Shown: one piece after another, positions 22,414 through 33,185 of the stretch
How the letters are laid out: every line of letters starts with the position of its first letter
Numbering within the stretch: position 1 is the stretch's first letter
Source of the DNA: Lindgomyces ingoldianus
Lineage: Eukaryota; Ascomycota; Dothideomycetes; Pleosporales; Lindgomycetaceae
Length of the DNA stretch: 63,100 nt
Assembly (NCBI RefSeq): GCF_010093535.1
Contig: NW_022985202.1
Coordinates: 635,305-698,404, forward strand
Direction: 5' to 3'
The notes under the pieces: model-generated
What the model was told of the DNA's origin: nothing
What the model saw: the letters and a program-made list of their open reading frames with translations, nothing else
The model's database searches: none
Translations under genes and position numbers: made by a program

Positions 22414-22731
22414 TGTTACAGTATCCTCCCTAGATCCTAGACATAACTATATTAGACGTGTACTAGAGTATTATTAGTGCATGTCTAACATAAATATAAC
22501 ATAACATAGACATAAACTTAAGCATAAACTACCTTAACACTAACTAAACCTAGAATAGGCTTAATTTATACCTAAAGCGCTTAGACTTCTAAGCTAAGTA
22601 TTTAATTACTAATTTCCTTCTAAACCTTTTTGTTCCTTACATAATGTCTTGTACCTACTATAATACCTCACGTAGTAATTGAACTAGACCTCTGTGAAGC
22701 TCTATAACCTTACTCGTGCACAATCGTGACA
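22414..22731 (+). repeat. 3' LTR of gypsy F1
   Basis: 318 bp. The inner, left end is mutated (tgttacagtatcctccctagatcc). The outer, right end is intact (acctcacgtagtaattg, gtgcacaatcgtgaca). Flanked by target duplication caccg. Confidence 0.93.
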
Positions 22732-22782
22732 CACCGTGCAAACCTCTTTGCTTTGTATAGCTAGCATAGAGCCTATTCAACA
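22732..22782 (+). repeat. Copia C2 3' LTR, part 2
   Basis: After the caccg duplication (22732-22736) the LTR goes on as tgcaaacctctttgctttgt and ends gagcctattcaaca, the terminal word of the copia LTRs in this window. Joined with part 1 and one copy of the duplication the LTR is about 221 bp. Confidence 0.8.
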
Positions 22783-22857
22783 AATATAGTAAATTTATTA
22801 TTTATAGTAACAAGTGTTTACTTACTTTACTTGTATAGTTTAGTTAATGTTGTTAAT
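22783..22857. other. 75-bp AT-rich spacer between C2 and C4
   Basis: Not recognisable as part of any element here. It could be older flanking DNA into which C2, then C4, inserted. The two ends do not duplicate each other. It holds no ORF. Confidence 0.4.
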
Positions 22858-23137
22858 TGTTGAATAGGCTCTGTTAGCTAGCTGCTTATGGTATAAGCAC
22901 TTAAGTAGCAAGAGCAAGAGTAGTGTACAGTGTGCACAGCGTACAAGGTAGGTAAGGTAAGGGCAACATGTTTCTAGTTCTATTGCTCTTATCTTTCCTT
23001 TATACAGAGGAAAAAGGGGATATCTAGATGTTTACGCACAAAGGTTTACACATAAGCATTATATAACAAAGATACATAATCCTACTTATGTGTAATAGCT
23101 AGTATCTAAACTATAACACTGCTGCTATGTATAAACA
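22858..23137 (-). repeat. 3' LTR of copia C4 (family A)
   Basis: 280 bp. In genomic orientation tgttgaataggctctg to atgtataaaca. The left, outer end is nearly intact. The right, inner end is mutated (gctgctatgtataaaca against the intact gctgcgtacggaca form). The next bases, ctagtaacttttt, are the polypurine side in element sense. Confidence 0.9.
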
Positions 23138-24228
23138 CTAGTAACTTTTTTTTTATCTAAAAAGTTACTTTCTGTACGCGTTACCTCTCTTCTATTTATG
23201 TAGGTGTATCTAATTATGTTCTGCCTATACTCTACCTTATTTATTAGGACTTGCCCTAGTAATGCTATACATTAGAATAGGCTAGTTGTGCTATGTAAAT
23301 AGCTTTTCTCTTCTTTATTCTTTACTTTCTAAACCTTGCTGTATAATCCCCTAACTCTTTGTTTTTTATACAGTGCTAGCAGTAATAAATTCTTATAATA
23401 AGAAAAATAAGTGCGTATAATATAAAAAAAATAAGAAAAATAAGAAAAAATAAGCCTTATATAAAGGTGTTATTAGTCTAGTTAGTTTAAAGCATCTTTG
23501 CGCACAAGATCTAGCTAGTCTACAGATAATTCTATCTAGACAGAGAGGTAGTTAGTTAGAACTAATAATTAAAAAGCCTAATTTAGTGTTTTCTTTATAC
23601 ATGCATTTACTAAGTTATTTTTACTATTAATTTACTTAATTTTAGTAATTTTTCTTTTCTTATATAATTTACAGAGTAACATAATGTTAATTGTAAGTTA
23701 CTTTTTGTAACGATTCTCGTTCCATCTCGGGTCGCCCGGAACCTATCTGAAGGGTCCCCGTATCGGCTCCGACCCTGACTCGATTCTCATGAATCGTCAG
23801 GTCGCCCGGAACCTCCGGAAGGCCCCCGTATCGGCCCCGACCTCGACCTGGCCCCGACTATGCCCTGCCCCCTGCTGTACCCCTATTCCCTCATGTATTT
23901 AGTCGCACCTCGCCCCTGTAGCTAGCTCGGTAGTTTTCTGATATCCTACGTACAAGGCCTATAGGTGTCATTGGTATTCCCAGGTCTCTGAGTCCCCACG
24001 CACTCCCATATGCCTCTGAGTGGATTCATACCGCATTCGGACCCATTGTCTTGCCTGCGCCGTTACACTTTTTACTAGTAGTGCTTAGCTTAATAAGGTA
24101 ATTATATAGAAACCTTAAATCTATGTAGATTACTACTAGAATTAGTAGTAGTTTAAGCGTTTATATAATTAACTATAAAGTTGTACTAAGAGTAATTATA
24201 TTATTAAACTTTCTTACTATTTTATATA
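23138..24228 (-). pseudogene. C4 3' non-coding tail and RNase H end, split by solo LTR G
   Basis: Reverse complement of 31230-31882 in C3. 23138-23590 is the non-coding tail after RNase H, with aagaaaaataag words; 23590-23705 and 24073-24228 hold the C-terminal RNase H codons. The two parts abut through ctttt (23701-23705 and 24068-24072), the duplication made by solo LTR G. Confidence 0.8.
23706..24067. mobile_element. Solo LTR G, unmutated
   Basis: A 362-bp, GC-rich insert starting TGTAACGATTCTCG and ending GCCGTTACA, with exact duplication ctttt on both sides. Terminal TGTAACG/CGTTACA are inverted. A 70-bp tandem unit begins gtcgcccggaacct at 23731 and again at 23801. No coding sequence. 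It carries no visible RIP while lying in a strongly RIP-mutated host, so it is either young or too short to be recognised by RIP. Its parent element family is not otherwise in the window. Confidence 0.88.
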
Positions 24229-25360
24229 ACGTACCTAACGGGTTGGCCGGCCACACAGGTTGGCCGGCCACTTTTGCTAAGCCCCTACTAAAACCACCCT
24301 ATTCTCTCGCAAAACAGCCTACTTTAGCCCTATATAGAGTAATACAACACAAGATATTATTTAGAGTCTACTTCTACTACTTACTTACACATACGCAAGT
24401 TATGCCTAGTTTAATTACACTACCTACATTACCTTTAACTTAGCTTACCTTCTTTAGCGCGCACCTGTGTCTTTAGCTTCTTCCTATTACTACGCGCTCT
24501 AAACTTCTTTAGAGCAGTTAGATAAGCTTTATCCTTAACTATTAAGGTCTTTTTTGCCTAAATCTGCTTTCTTTTATGTAATCTATGTTGCGTAGCAGCT
24601 TTATTTACTACTTAAAGCTTTATAATTTTATAGCCTACCTTGTTACATTAATGCCCTAAATAACTATTATCTACTTTTTATTACTTTACTATATTGCCTT
24701 TAGCTGTCTTTATCTTTCTAAAGCTGTAATAACTGCTCTAGTTAATATCTAGCCTATTATAAAGCCTAACTTGTTAAAGTTATACCTGTCTTTATTCTAG
24801 ATACTGTACTTAGCTTTTATGTTAGCTACTAGGCAAAACTAGCCCTAGATAACCTCTAGATCCTCACAAAGCACTCTCTTATAATTATACTTATAATTAA
24901 ACTTTATTATAAACTTAGGGCAGTGCTTAACCTACATACTAGTCTAGTTTAAGCTAACCTAGCCTAGATTGCGCTCTGCGGGCAAGGAATTAGCTATATT
25001 AGCTATAGCTGCAAGCCTAGGGGGAAATCTATGTGTAATAAGCTTAAGTATGTACTTAACAACTACCTTCTTTTTAAGCTTAGTTAGATTCCTTAATTTA
25101 GGCTAGCATTCTGCTTATAAAGGCTGTCTAGCGCGTTAATTACTTAGTGTTGTGTAAGAGACATTATAGATAGCTGCAGCGCGTTATAAGAAGAGTTTTA
25201 AGTCTTATTTAAAAGCCTAAAAAGTAAGCTGTATCTAACATTCTTTAGAAGATTTAATCTAGTGTTGTTGTTAAGGCATTATGTAGATAGGTAGAGTTTA
25301 GTAGGGGCTTAGCAAAAGTGGCCGGCCAACCCGTGTGGCCGGCCAACCCGTTAGGTACGT
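24229..25360 (-). mobile_element. FOT-a: internally deleted Fot1/pogo DNA transposon
   Basis: 1132 bp with terminal inverted repeats ACGTACCTAACGGGTTGGCC and onward for about 55 bp to cttttgctaagcccc, flanked by TA (24227-24228, 25361-25362), as in Tc1/mariner-pogo elements. Each end carries GGCCGGCC twice, 19 bp apart. The transposase (minus) keeps its N-terminal DNA-binding half and a short C-terminal tail but lacks the catalytic core found in FOT-b. It needs a transposase from elsewhere. Confidence 0.9.
24430..25310 (-). pseudogene. FOT-a transposase, catalytic core deleted
   Basis: Minus strand, from about 25300 down: LRNLTKLKKKVVVKYILKL, HRFPPRLAAIANIANSLPAER (helix-turn-helix / CENP-B-like DNA-binding domain), KHCPKFIIKFNYKYNYKRVL and YNFNKLGFIIGQILTRAV, the region of the first catalytic Asp in Fot1/pogo transposases (here Asn, YNFDETGF in the family from memory). 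The sequence then jumps near 24640 to the Lys/Arg-rich end DKAYLTALKKFRARSNRKK. Compared with FOT-b about 730 bp are missing. TAA/TAG at Gln/Trp positions. Confidence 0.82.
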
Positions 25361-25788
25361 TAGTTTACTAGTAAAAACACTCCTAGTTACTTTTTTATAC
25401 TTAGTAGAATTCTAGTGTATAATATTATCTAGTATTTTAAAGTAATTACTTTATTCTATATAGTTTTAATTACTTAGTATAATTATAAATCTTAGCTATA
25501 AGCTAAGGTTCTTATTATTAGTAAATATTTTATTTATAAAAATAAATAGCTTTGTGCAGTCTAGTTATAGTAGTATAAAGGTAAGTGTTTTGCTACTGTT
25601 ATCTATTTACTACTAGATGTATATGTTAAGGGCGTTAATGTCTTTATGCAAAGGGTCTATAGTTTAGGCAGTAACTAAGAAATTAAATGCTACCTCTAGT
25701 TAACACACTAAGGTAATATATGCTTCTCTAGCCCTTTATATAATATACTGTTATGCAGCATTCTCTGCTGTAGCATTAATTATATAGA
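25361..25788 (-). pseudogene. Copia C4 RNase H fragment
   Basis: Reverse complement parallels 30750-31165 of C3 (tattatacactagaattctactaag in both). It joins across FOT-a at TA and across C3 at ataga (25784-25788, 32162-32166). Confidence 0.82.
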
Positions 25789-26068
25789 TGTCTGTACGCA
25801 GCAGCAGCGTCACGATCTAGATACAAGCGATCGCGCACGAGCAGGACCACGTATCTATGTCACATGATGCTTGTGCGCGAACCTCTGTGCATAAACATTT
25901 AGATATCCCCCTTTTTCTTTATACAGAGGAAAGAAAAGAGTAATAGAACTAGAAACATATTGCCCTTACCTTACTTACCTTATATGCTGTGCACACTGTA
26001 CACCACTCTTACTTTTGCTACTTAAGTGCTTATACTATAAGCAGCTAGCTATTAGAGCCTATTTAACA
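25789..26068 (+). repeat. 5' LTR of copia C3
   Basis: 280 bp, TGTCTGTACGCAGC to CCTATTTAACA. The outer end is close to intact (cgatcgcgcacgagcagg); the inner end is mutated. The palindromic word at its middle survives as tttctttatacagaggaaag, RIP form of the intact 20-bp palindrome at 62928-62947. Confidence 0.92.
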
Positions 26069-26470
26069 CTAATTAGTAGTTAATTTAATTAACTGTAAAT
26101 TAGTAAGAGTAATAACAGAGTACCTACACTCTATAAAGTACTTTATTTTATTACTTATCTTTTAAAAAAAGTAACAATAAAGCACCTACACCTTATAAAG
26201 TACTTTATTTAGTTACTTATTTTTTAGGATAGCAGATTAATTCTTTGCATTATATAGTAAGCTCTGCTACTATATAGAGTAAAAAGAAGATAGTGTAAGA
26301 CGCACACTAAAGCTATTAAAGCTGCACAACTTAGCAGCTAGACAATAGCAGATTAATCCTTTGCATTATACAGCAAGCTCTGCTACTGTACAAAGTAAGA
26401 AGGAGATAGTGCAAGGCGCACACTAAAGCTATTAAAGCTGCATAGCCTAGCAGCTAGACAATAGCAGTAC
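26069..26470 (+). repeat. Copia C3 leader with tandem repeats
   Basis: Two direct repeats of 116 bp start at agcagattaa (26231 and 26347), each holding gcacactaaagctattaaagctgca. A shorter repeat, about 60 bp, built on cctacac-ttataaagtactttatt (26120-26225), precedes them. Immediately 3' of the LTR is ctaattagtagttaa, the presumed primer-binding side. Non-coding. Confidence 0.8.
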
Positions 26471-28250
26471 CTGCGTAATCTACTAGAAAAGTAATTAACT
26501 ATACTATTATAATAAAATTTTATTAGCAACTAACAACTTTATGTAATAATAGAAAAAATAAGAAATAATTTTTATTATATAAATAACTTATAAAGGACAC
26601 AGAGATATTAGAGGCAACACTATAAAATAAGACTAGCCTAAAGTACTAGAATAATAAAATTAACATGTTAAAAGCTTTAATAAGCTTATAAACTTAATTA
26701 TATATAAGTTATATAATTACTAATCTACGCATAACAACTTAAAAAGGCGCTACTCTTTTAAGTTTATATATAAAGGATTTTAAAAAATAGACATTATAAG
26801 ACTTCTTAGCACTTAGCTACACATTTAAAAGAGAGCTTATATAAGTGCTAAAGAATAAAAGAATTACACTATAGCTAGGCACTAAAGGTACCTAAGCCTA
26901 GAAGCTATATAATATAGCATAAAGAAAAGTAATTGCACTAAAAAGGCTTTATACATAACTTTTATTACTATATAAGGCTCTATATAGAAGCAGACTAAAC
27001 ATAATGCTGCTATTAACACTAAATATACTAGTATTACCTGCTCCTACACTTTAGCTAGCACTACACTAATTACTGTACAAACAATACATGCTACCCTACC
27101 TAACGCCTGCTCTACACCCTTAATCATACACACCACTGCCTGCAGTAGTGTATGCACTACTAATACCACCTGCATAATCTATACTACATTACAACCTATA
27201 TAAACTTCTACTCTAAAGGGAAACTGCTAAAGAAAAACTTTTAGTAAATAAAATTATATAATTTTAAAAAGTATAAAAAAAGAATAATAACTACATAAGT
27301 TAACTATACAACATTTTTATAAATAAAATAAAATTTTTTATTAATTTATGTTAATAGCTAGATATCTAGGAAACTTAGTATATAGACATTTTTCTAAATA
27401 TCCTAAAAGGTTAGGCAAATATGTACTATATGCACAACATAGGCTTTAGACATAACTAAAAGCATTTATACAACACTTTAAGCAGTTACTTTAACACTAA
27501 TGTAAACTATAGCTAGTACTAGATAAACTAGATAATAATAACTTTTACATAATGCTAATAAAAAACTCTAATAAAAGTTTATATAAAGTTTTTAAAGTAA
27601 TAATAAATAAGCTTATACTTATATAAAAGGCACTAAAAATAAAATTCTAAGAAAATGTTCTACTGCACACTACTATTATATAAGCCTATTAAGAATAACT
27701 AGAACTAGAACATGCTATGTTTACTATTAAGCTTTTATATAAAGCCTTATTTAGTAACTTATAGGCATTACTCTAAGTTACTATAGACTAAAGAGTAAAC
27801 TAATACCTCTAGAAACTGCCTAATGTATACTACATAGACTGCTAATACAACTCTGCATAATAAGAGTCTACATAATAAGAAAAAAGCTTCCCTCTGCGTA
27901 GAAGAAGATAATATAGAAGATTTTTATTTAGGTTTAGGCTATAATCTAAAGACAACTATATATAGATAAAGAAGTGCTTTATCTACTATAAAAAAAGATG
28001 TTAGTTATTAAACTACTCTTATAATAACTATATATAAGTAAAAAACTAGTATATTACCTTATATAAAGATTTTTATAATAAGACTTTATTATATAAAGCT
28101 ATTACTTTATATATTTAAAACTTTAAAGGTTACCTTAAGAAAAAAAATAATTTGCATAATGTAAAGAAAATAAAATAAAAGAGTAAAAATGCTAAGAAAG
28201 CTATTAACTACTTTACCTCTACTGCCTATTTACACTATGTAACAGAAAAG
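26471..28250 (+). pseudogene. Copia C3 gag
   Basis: Parallels C1 1680-3180. A knuckle reads KKCFIYYKKRC followed by a stop (about 27968-28006), the counterpart of CFVCYKEEC in C1 with Cys turned Tyr. A low-complexity Pro/Leu/Thr-rich stretch lies near 27020-27180. Stops are TAA/TAG. I could not place the start codon. Confidence 0.72.
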
Positions 28251-31200
28251 AACATCTATATTATTAAACCTAAAGAATATGCTAAGCAGTTTATTCTTAA
28301 TAACTAATACTATATAGTATACTAAGGCAAACTATAAGACATAGGCGTAGTAAAAATCTCTACTATTAGTAAGTCTTAACTTAAGGTGTATATATAAAAG
28401 AACTTATGTATAAAAATTAATTAAACACTTAGCTAAATAGATATTAGCATTAAAAGCTAGACACTAAAAAGATTAATTAGTACTATATAAATCTAGAACC
28501 TAATTAGTCTAGTTACATACTATATTTTAAAGACTTTAACACTATTTTTACTATTACTAGTAAATGCTAACTAACTTAAGGCATACTTTTACAACATTTT
28601 AAATATTATTATACATAAAAACAAAACTACTATACTTATTATATAAAAATAAGAACACTTTTTTTTTAATATTAGTAAAAAAGAATTTATGTCTTTCTTT
28701 ACTAAATTAGAACTTTACTGCTTTTACTACTAATTTAGACAATTCTATATAAAAAAACTCTAGAAAATGCTAACTAGCGCTAGCTACAACATTAATGCTG
28801 CAGTGCTAGAAGAGATTAAAAAGTTTTACTACTTTTACTAATTATATAACTAGGCTTTATAAAAATTTAAGTTTATAATTAAAGATAATACTTACTTTAA
28901 CTATAAAGTTATTATTAATGTTATATAAATTAATAATAAAAATATTTTACATGTTATTAATATAAACATATTATTTTAGGCTACTACATTCTTAAAATCT
29001 ATGTCTACACAAGATACCTAGGATGCACTATGCAAATGCTAGATTAACACTTATTAAAGACCTTTAGACTATATTATGTATAACCCTAGTACAAACTTTA
29101 CTTTAGAGAATTTTTAAGCTTATGTAAAAATTATAAGAGCTATATATAAGCAGATGCCTATAAAAGCATATTAAGTAGTTAAAAAGGTTAAGTGTGCACA
29201 CACACCTCTTTAATAAGTATTTAACATCCTAAAGACTAAGCTAGGTAACTATACAAATAATAAGGCTATTTTATAGATAGCAGTTAAGGCTTTAAACAAC
29301 ACAGCTAGCCTGCACAGTCTAGTACCTACGCTGCTAGTCTTTAAGGCATACTTAAAAATTAACCTAGACTTTTTACTATTACTAAATATTATTACATAAG
29401 CAAGTGCTGTATAAAAGGTAATAAAAATACTTTAAAAAGACTATGTAAAAGTAAACATTAATTATATAATTAACACTTATAATAGCTTTATAACACATAA
29501 AGTTCTTAACTTTTTCCTTAGCTTAAGAATTATAGCATAGAAAGAGAAGAAAAGCTAGACTAGCCTATATAAAATTAAGAGCATTAAAGAGAGAAATATT
29601 ATTATTAAAAGAAAAAATAGCCTACTAAAGCTCTAATATACGCAAGTTAAACTGTACTATAAAGAAAAAAAGAAAGATAACCTACCTATAATAGATAACC
29701 TAGATAAACTAATCTCTATATAAAAAGATTCTTTAAAAAAACAAAAAGAAAATAGCTTTATAAAAATGTTATAAAGGTAAAACTAAAGCCTACTATAGAC
29801 TAAGCCTCTTAGGATAGCAATGCCGCACTAGTGTAAAAAGAAGATATAAATACTAGAAAAAGTAAAAGGCAAAAGAAACCTGCATAAAGTCTAGACTAGG
29901 TATTTCTAACCTAGAAAAAGAAAGATAATTAGGCCTTATCTTTTAAGCTTTATATAGACAGTATAATTACTACACTTAGAGAACTATTTAAGAAATTAGA
30001 CTGTATAAAAATAAACACTTTAATTACTAATAGCATTTTTAAGGTTATAGCGTATAACTTAATAAAGCATAAAGGTTAGACTTTTAACTTCTGCTTTATA
30101 TAAGAAGTAAAAGGCAAAATAACCTAACTATATAAGAAATCCTGCCTAGTGTTTACTAGCTACTTAGATAAAAAAAAAAAATTCTTACTTAGTTACTAAC
30201 TATCTAGAGAATAAGCTAGAGACTACTTTTAGCTATAAAAGTAAGCCTAAAAGCTATATATAAAATGCATTTTAAACTATATAATATTACATAAGTATAC
30301 ATCTAATTAATAAATAAGCTTATGCGCACACTATACACAAAGCTACTAAAGAAGATGCGCTAGAGCTTTTTACTAAATATAATACTCTAGGTTGTATAAC
30401 TCTTATATAAAGCTACTAAATTAAGACTGTATTAGTTTAAAACATACTATAACTACTATAAAAAAAAGCTGTGTATGCATATCTCTTTATATAACTTTTA
30501 CCTCTTAATTACTAATAAAAGAGAGCATACTTTTAGTATTACTAGCTTATAAATAAATAACACTTTAAGCATTATAACAAAGAATTTTACATAAAAAAAA
30601 AAAAACTATAAAAAGTAAAGTTTTATGTAAAAAGTAAAACTATTCTAGTAAAAAAGTAACTTATTAAGTTTAATAATAAAAAGATTAAACTTACACATAA
30701 CATAGTAGTTTTTACTTAGAAAAGATAAGTAAACTACTTTTATATAATTAACTTAAAAGATAAAGATGCTGCATAATAATATATTAAGTAATATATAAAA
30801 AAGGTATATATTACATCTATATATTAACTAGATGCAGTATTTAACTTTTTTATTACTACATAAACTATAGACTTTTTATATAATAATATTAACACACTTA
30901 ACACATAAATCTAATAGCAGATAAGTAATAGTAAGCATAGTCTTACCTTTTTACTATTATAACTTAATTATGTAAAGCTGTTTATCTTTATAAATAAATT
31001 ATTTACTAATAATAAACACCTTAGCTTATAGCTAAGATTTTTAATTATATTAAGTAATAAGAACTATATAAAGTAAAGTAACTACTTTAAAATACTAGGC
31101 AATATTATACACTAGAATTCTACTAAGTGTAAAAGAGTAACTAAGAGTGTCCTTACTAGTAAACTATATAAAATAGTTAAAAAGTTTAATAATGTAATTA

Positions 31201-31440
31201 CTTTTAGTATAACTTTATAGTAAATTATATAAACACTTAAACTACTACTAATTCTAGTAGTAATTTACAAAGATTTAAAGTTTCTATATAATTACTTTAT
31301 TAAGCTAGGCACTACTAGTAAAAAGTAACTTATAATTAACATTATGTTACTCTATAAATTATATAAGAAAAAAGAAATTACTAAAATAAAGTAAATTAAT
31401 AGTAAAAATAACTTAGTAAATGCATATATAAAAAACACTA
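28251..31440 (+). pseudogene. Copia C3 pol: protease, integrase, RT, RNase H
   Basis: The frame reads KPKEYAKQFILNN (28270), YYIVY and KISTI, then TLTLFLLLLV. Integrase: KFKFIIKDN near 28870, ILHVININ near 28940, TFLKSMSTQDT near 28990, YNPSTNF near 29080, LQIAVKALNNTASLHSLVP near 29275-29330. RT follows (29950-30620) with INNTLSII near 30550, the active site with both Asp turned Asn. RNase H ends near 31440 with DLKFLYNYFIKLGTTSKK (31262-31325). It is collinear with C1 (10909-14130) and C4. Confidence 0.87.
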
Positions 31441-31882
31441 AATTAGGCTTTTTAATTATTAGTCCTAACTAACTGCCTCTCTGTCTAGATAGAAGCATTT
31501 GTAGACTAGCTAAATCCTGTGCGTAAAGATGCCTTAGACAAACTAGACTAACAACGCCTTTATATAAAGCCTATTTTTCTTTATTTTATTTTTTTTATAT
31601 TATACGCACTTATCTTTTTTATTATAAAGATCTGTTACTGCTAGCACTGTATAAAAAAAAGAGCTAGAGAATTATACAGCAGAGCTTAGAAAGTAAAGAA
31701 TAAAGAAGAGAAAAGCTATTTATATAGTATAACTAGCCTATCCTAACGCACAGCATTATTAGAGGCAAGTTCTAACAAATAGGGTAGAGTAAAGGCAGAA
31801 CATAATTAGATAGACCTATATAAATAAAAGAGAGGTAACGCGTACAGAAGGCAACTTTTTAGATAAAAAGAAAAGTTACTAG
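31441..31882 (+). other. Copia C3 3' non-coding tail
   Basis: Between the RNase H end and the LTR. It matches the reverse complement of 23138-23590 in C4. Purine-rich aaaaagaaaagttactag directly precedes the LTR and is the probable polypurine tract. No ORF. Confidence 0.7.
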
Positions 31883-32161
31883 TATCTATACATAGCAGCA
31901 GTGTTATAATCTAGATATAAGCAATTACGCATAAGCAGGACTACATATCTATGTTATATAATGCTTATGCGCAAACCTTTATGCGCAAACATCTAGATAT
32001 TTTTTTTTTCTCTGTATAGAGGAAAGATAAGAGCAATAGAACTAGAAACATGTTGCCCTTACCTTACCTACCTTGTACGCTGTGCACACTGTACACCACT
32101 CTTACTCTTGCTACTTAAGTGCTTATACTATAAGCAGCTAGCTGTTAGAGCCTATTTAACA
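31883..32161 (+). repeat. 3' LTR of copia C3
   Basis: 279 bp. The inner end is mutated (tatctatacatagcagc for TGTCTGTACGCAGC); the outer end is near-intact (tgtacgctgtgcacactgta). Followed by ataga at 32162-32166. Confidence 0.92.
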
Positions 32162-32215
32162 ATAGAGGTCTTTTACTTAACTTTTTTAAATAAGAGTAAC
32201 TTTATTCTATGTAAG
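32162..32215 (-). pseudogene. Copia C4 fragment between C3 and solo LTR H1
   Basis: 54 bp of C4 RNase H region. It continues 25788 on its left and 32514 on its right. It ends in gtaag (32211-32215), target duplication of H1. Confidence 0.7.
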
Positions 32216-32513
32216 TGTCAGATTTGCGCACCTACTGTCAAGACAGGAGGAACGCTGGACGAAAGCTGCTACATAGTACGAGCAATAAGCTCGAACACTA
32301 TGTTGCTGCAAATTGCAGCATGTTGCAGCTGGTCGCGCATAGGGCTAGTGCGCGAGGGACTCGGACCGGAAAAACAAAGCCGAGAAACACGAGCAGCGCA
32401 GACAAAAAGGAAAAAGGATCAATTAATTAAATACAATAAATCATCATCCTATACATCATATCCAAACCTATTATTCATCTTAGGAAGCCTAGAAACAGTG
32501 CTTTAATCTAATA
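32216..32513 (-). mobile_element. Solo LTR H1
   Basis: 298 bp. In minus sense it begins TATTAGATTAAAGC (from TGTTAGATTAAAGC, as in the copy at 61431) and ends CAAATCTGACA. Flanks are gtaag on the left and ataag on the right, a target duplication changed by one G-to-A step. Mostly CG-retaining. Contains an inverted word pair tagtacgagcaataagctcg / cgagcttattgctcgtacta around 32275-32302. A 132-codon ORF (32108-32506) crossing its edge into C3 is accidental. Confidence 0.87.
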
Positions 32514-32953
32514 ATAAGCTAGATCTTCCCTCTATTAAATTTAATAGGCTAGTTTTTAGATAGTATAGTTTTACTTTTTGTGTAAAGGTTTACTTTTTAC
32601 AGTTTCTTCTTCTCTCTCTATGCAAAGTTCTTTATTATAATGCTTAAAGTATTATCTATCTATAAGCTAGTTATACTAAAGGTGTGCTTTTCTTTATTTA
32701 TAATTAAGAAGCAGGGGTTGTATAAAAAGATGTGCATGTGTAGCTTTTCTTTGTAGTAGTTATAGTATGTTTTAAACTAATATAGGCCTAATTCTACAGC
32801 TCTATATAAGAGTTGTACAACCTAGAAGATTGTATTTAGTAGAAAGTTCTAGCGCATATTCTTTAGTAGCTTTGTGTACAGTGTGCGTAGAAGCTTATCT
32901 GTTAATTAGATGTATGCTTATGTAATATTATGTAGTTTAAAATGCATTCTGTA
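32514..32953 (-). pseudogene. Copia C4 reverse transcriptase fragment
   Basis: Reverse complement parallels 30240-30690 of C3, including the region around the RT active site. The break at aatgcattctgta (32941-32953) is continued at 36349 by tacatagct across the Tc1-like element T. Confidence 0.82.
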
Positions 32954-32978
32954 AAGTTGCCTACTAAAAGTTATTAGC

Positions 32979-33183
32979 TAACTAGCAATCTAAGCTCTGC
33001 AGGGGTATAGTTAACTTATTTAGGAAGCACGTTACTTAGTTAATTGTTAACTAAATTTCAAGATTTTTATTTCTATACAAAGCTTATATACAGGCCTGTC
33101 TTTTAGTGCTGTGTTTAGTTAATAGTAAGTTAATCTGCCTTTATTTTAAATAACTTTCTTTATGCGCTTTAACTAACTAAGAA
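32979..33183. other. Left non-coding flank of element T
   Basis: About 200 bp between the left terminal repeat and FOT-b, in transposase sense the 3' side. No ORF and no repeat recognised. Confidence 0.5.
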
Positions 33184-33185
33184 TA

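Larger units (their letters stand above)
17068..22731 (+). mobile_element. Complete Ty3/gypsy retrotransposon F1
   Basis: 5664 bp with 318-bp LTRs (17068-17385, 22414-22731), TGTCACGG to CGTGACA, and exact target duplication caccg (17063-17067, 22732-22736). Inserted in the 3' LTR of copia C2. Four copies of this family (F1-F4) lie in the window, each 5.66 kb once nested insertions and the assembly duplicate are discounted. Order gag, protease, RT, RNase H, integrase, as in gypsy. Confidence 0.94.
25789..32161 (+). mobile_element. Complete family-A Ty1/copia retrotransposon C3
   Basis: 6373 bp with LTRs at 25789-26068 and 31883-32161 and exact target duplication ataga (25784-25788, 32162-32166). 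Inserted in opposite orientation into C4, a member of the same family. Gag, protease, integrase, RT and RNase H follow on the plus strand. It has the long repeat-bearing leader also seen in A1. Every frame is broken. Confidence 0.93.

Noticed and set aside
24243..24443. 66-codon ORF at the left end of FOT-a with a similar 60-codon ORF at 33201-33383 in FOT-b
   Set aside because: Both lie opposite the 3' end of the transposase and start in the terminal repeat. The similarity follows from the elements being copies of one family.
32108..32506. 132-codon plus-strand ORF
   Set aside because: It runs from the end of the C3 LTR through a scrap of C4 into solo LTR H1, so it crosses two insertion junctions and cannot be an evolved gene.
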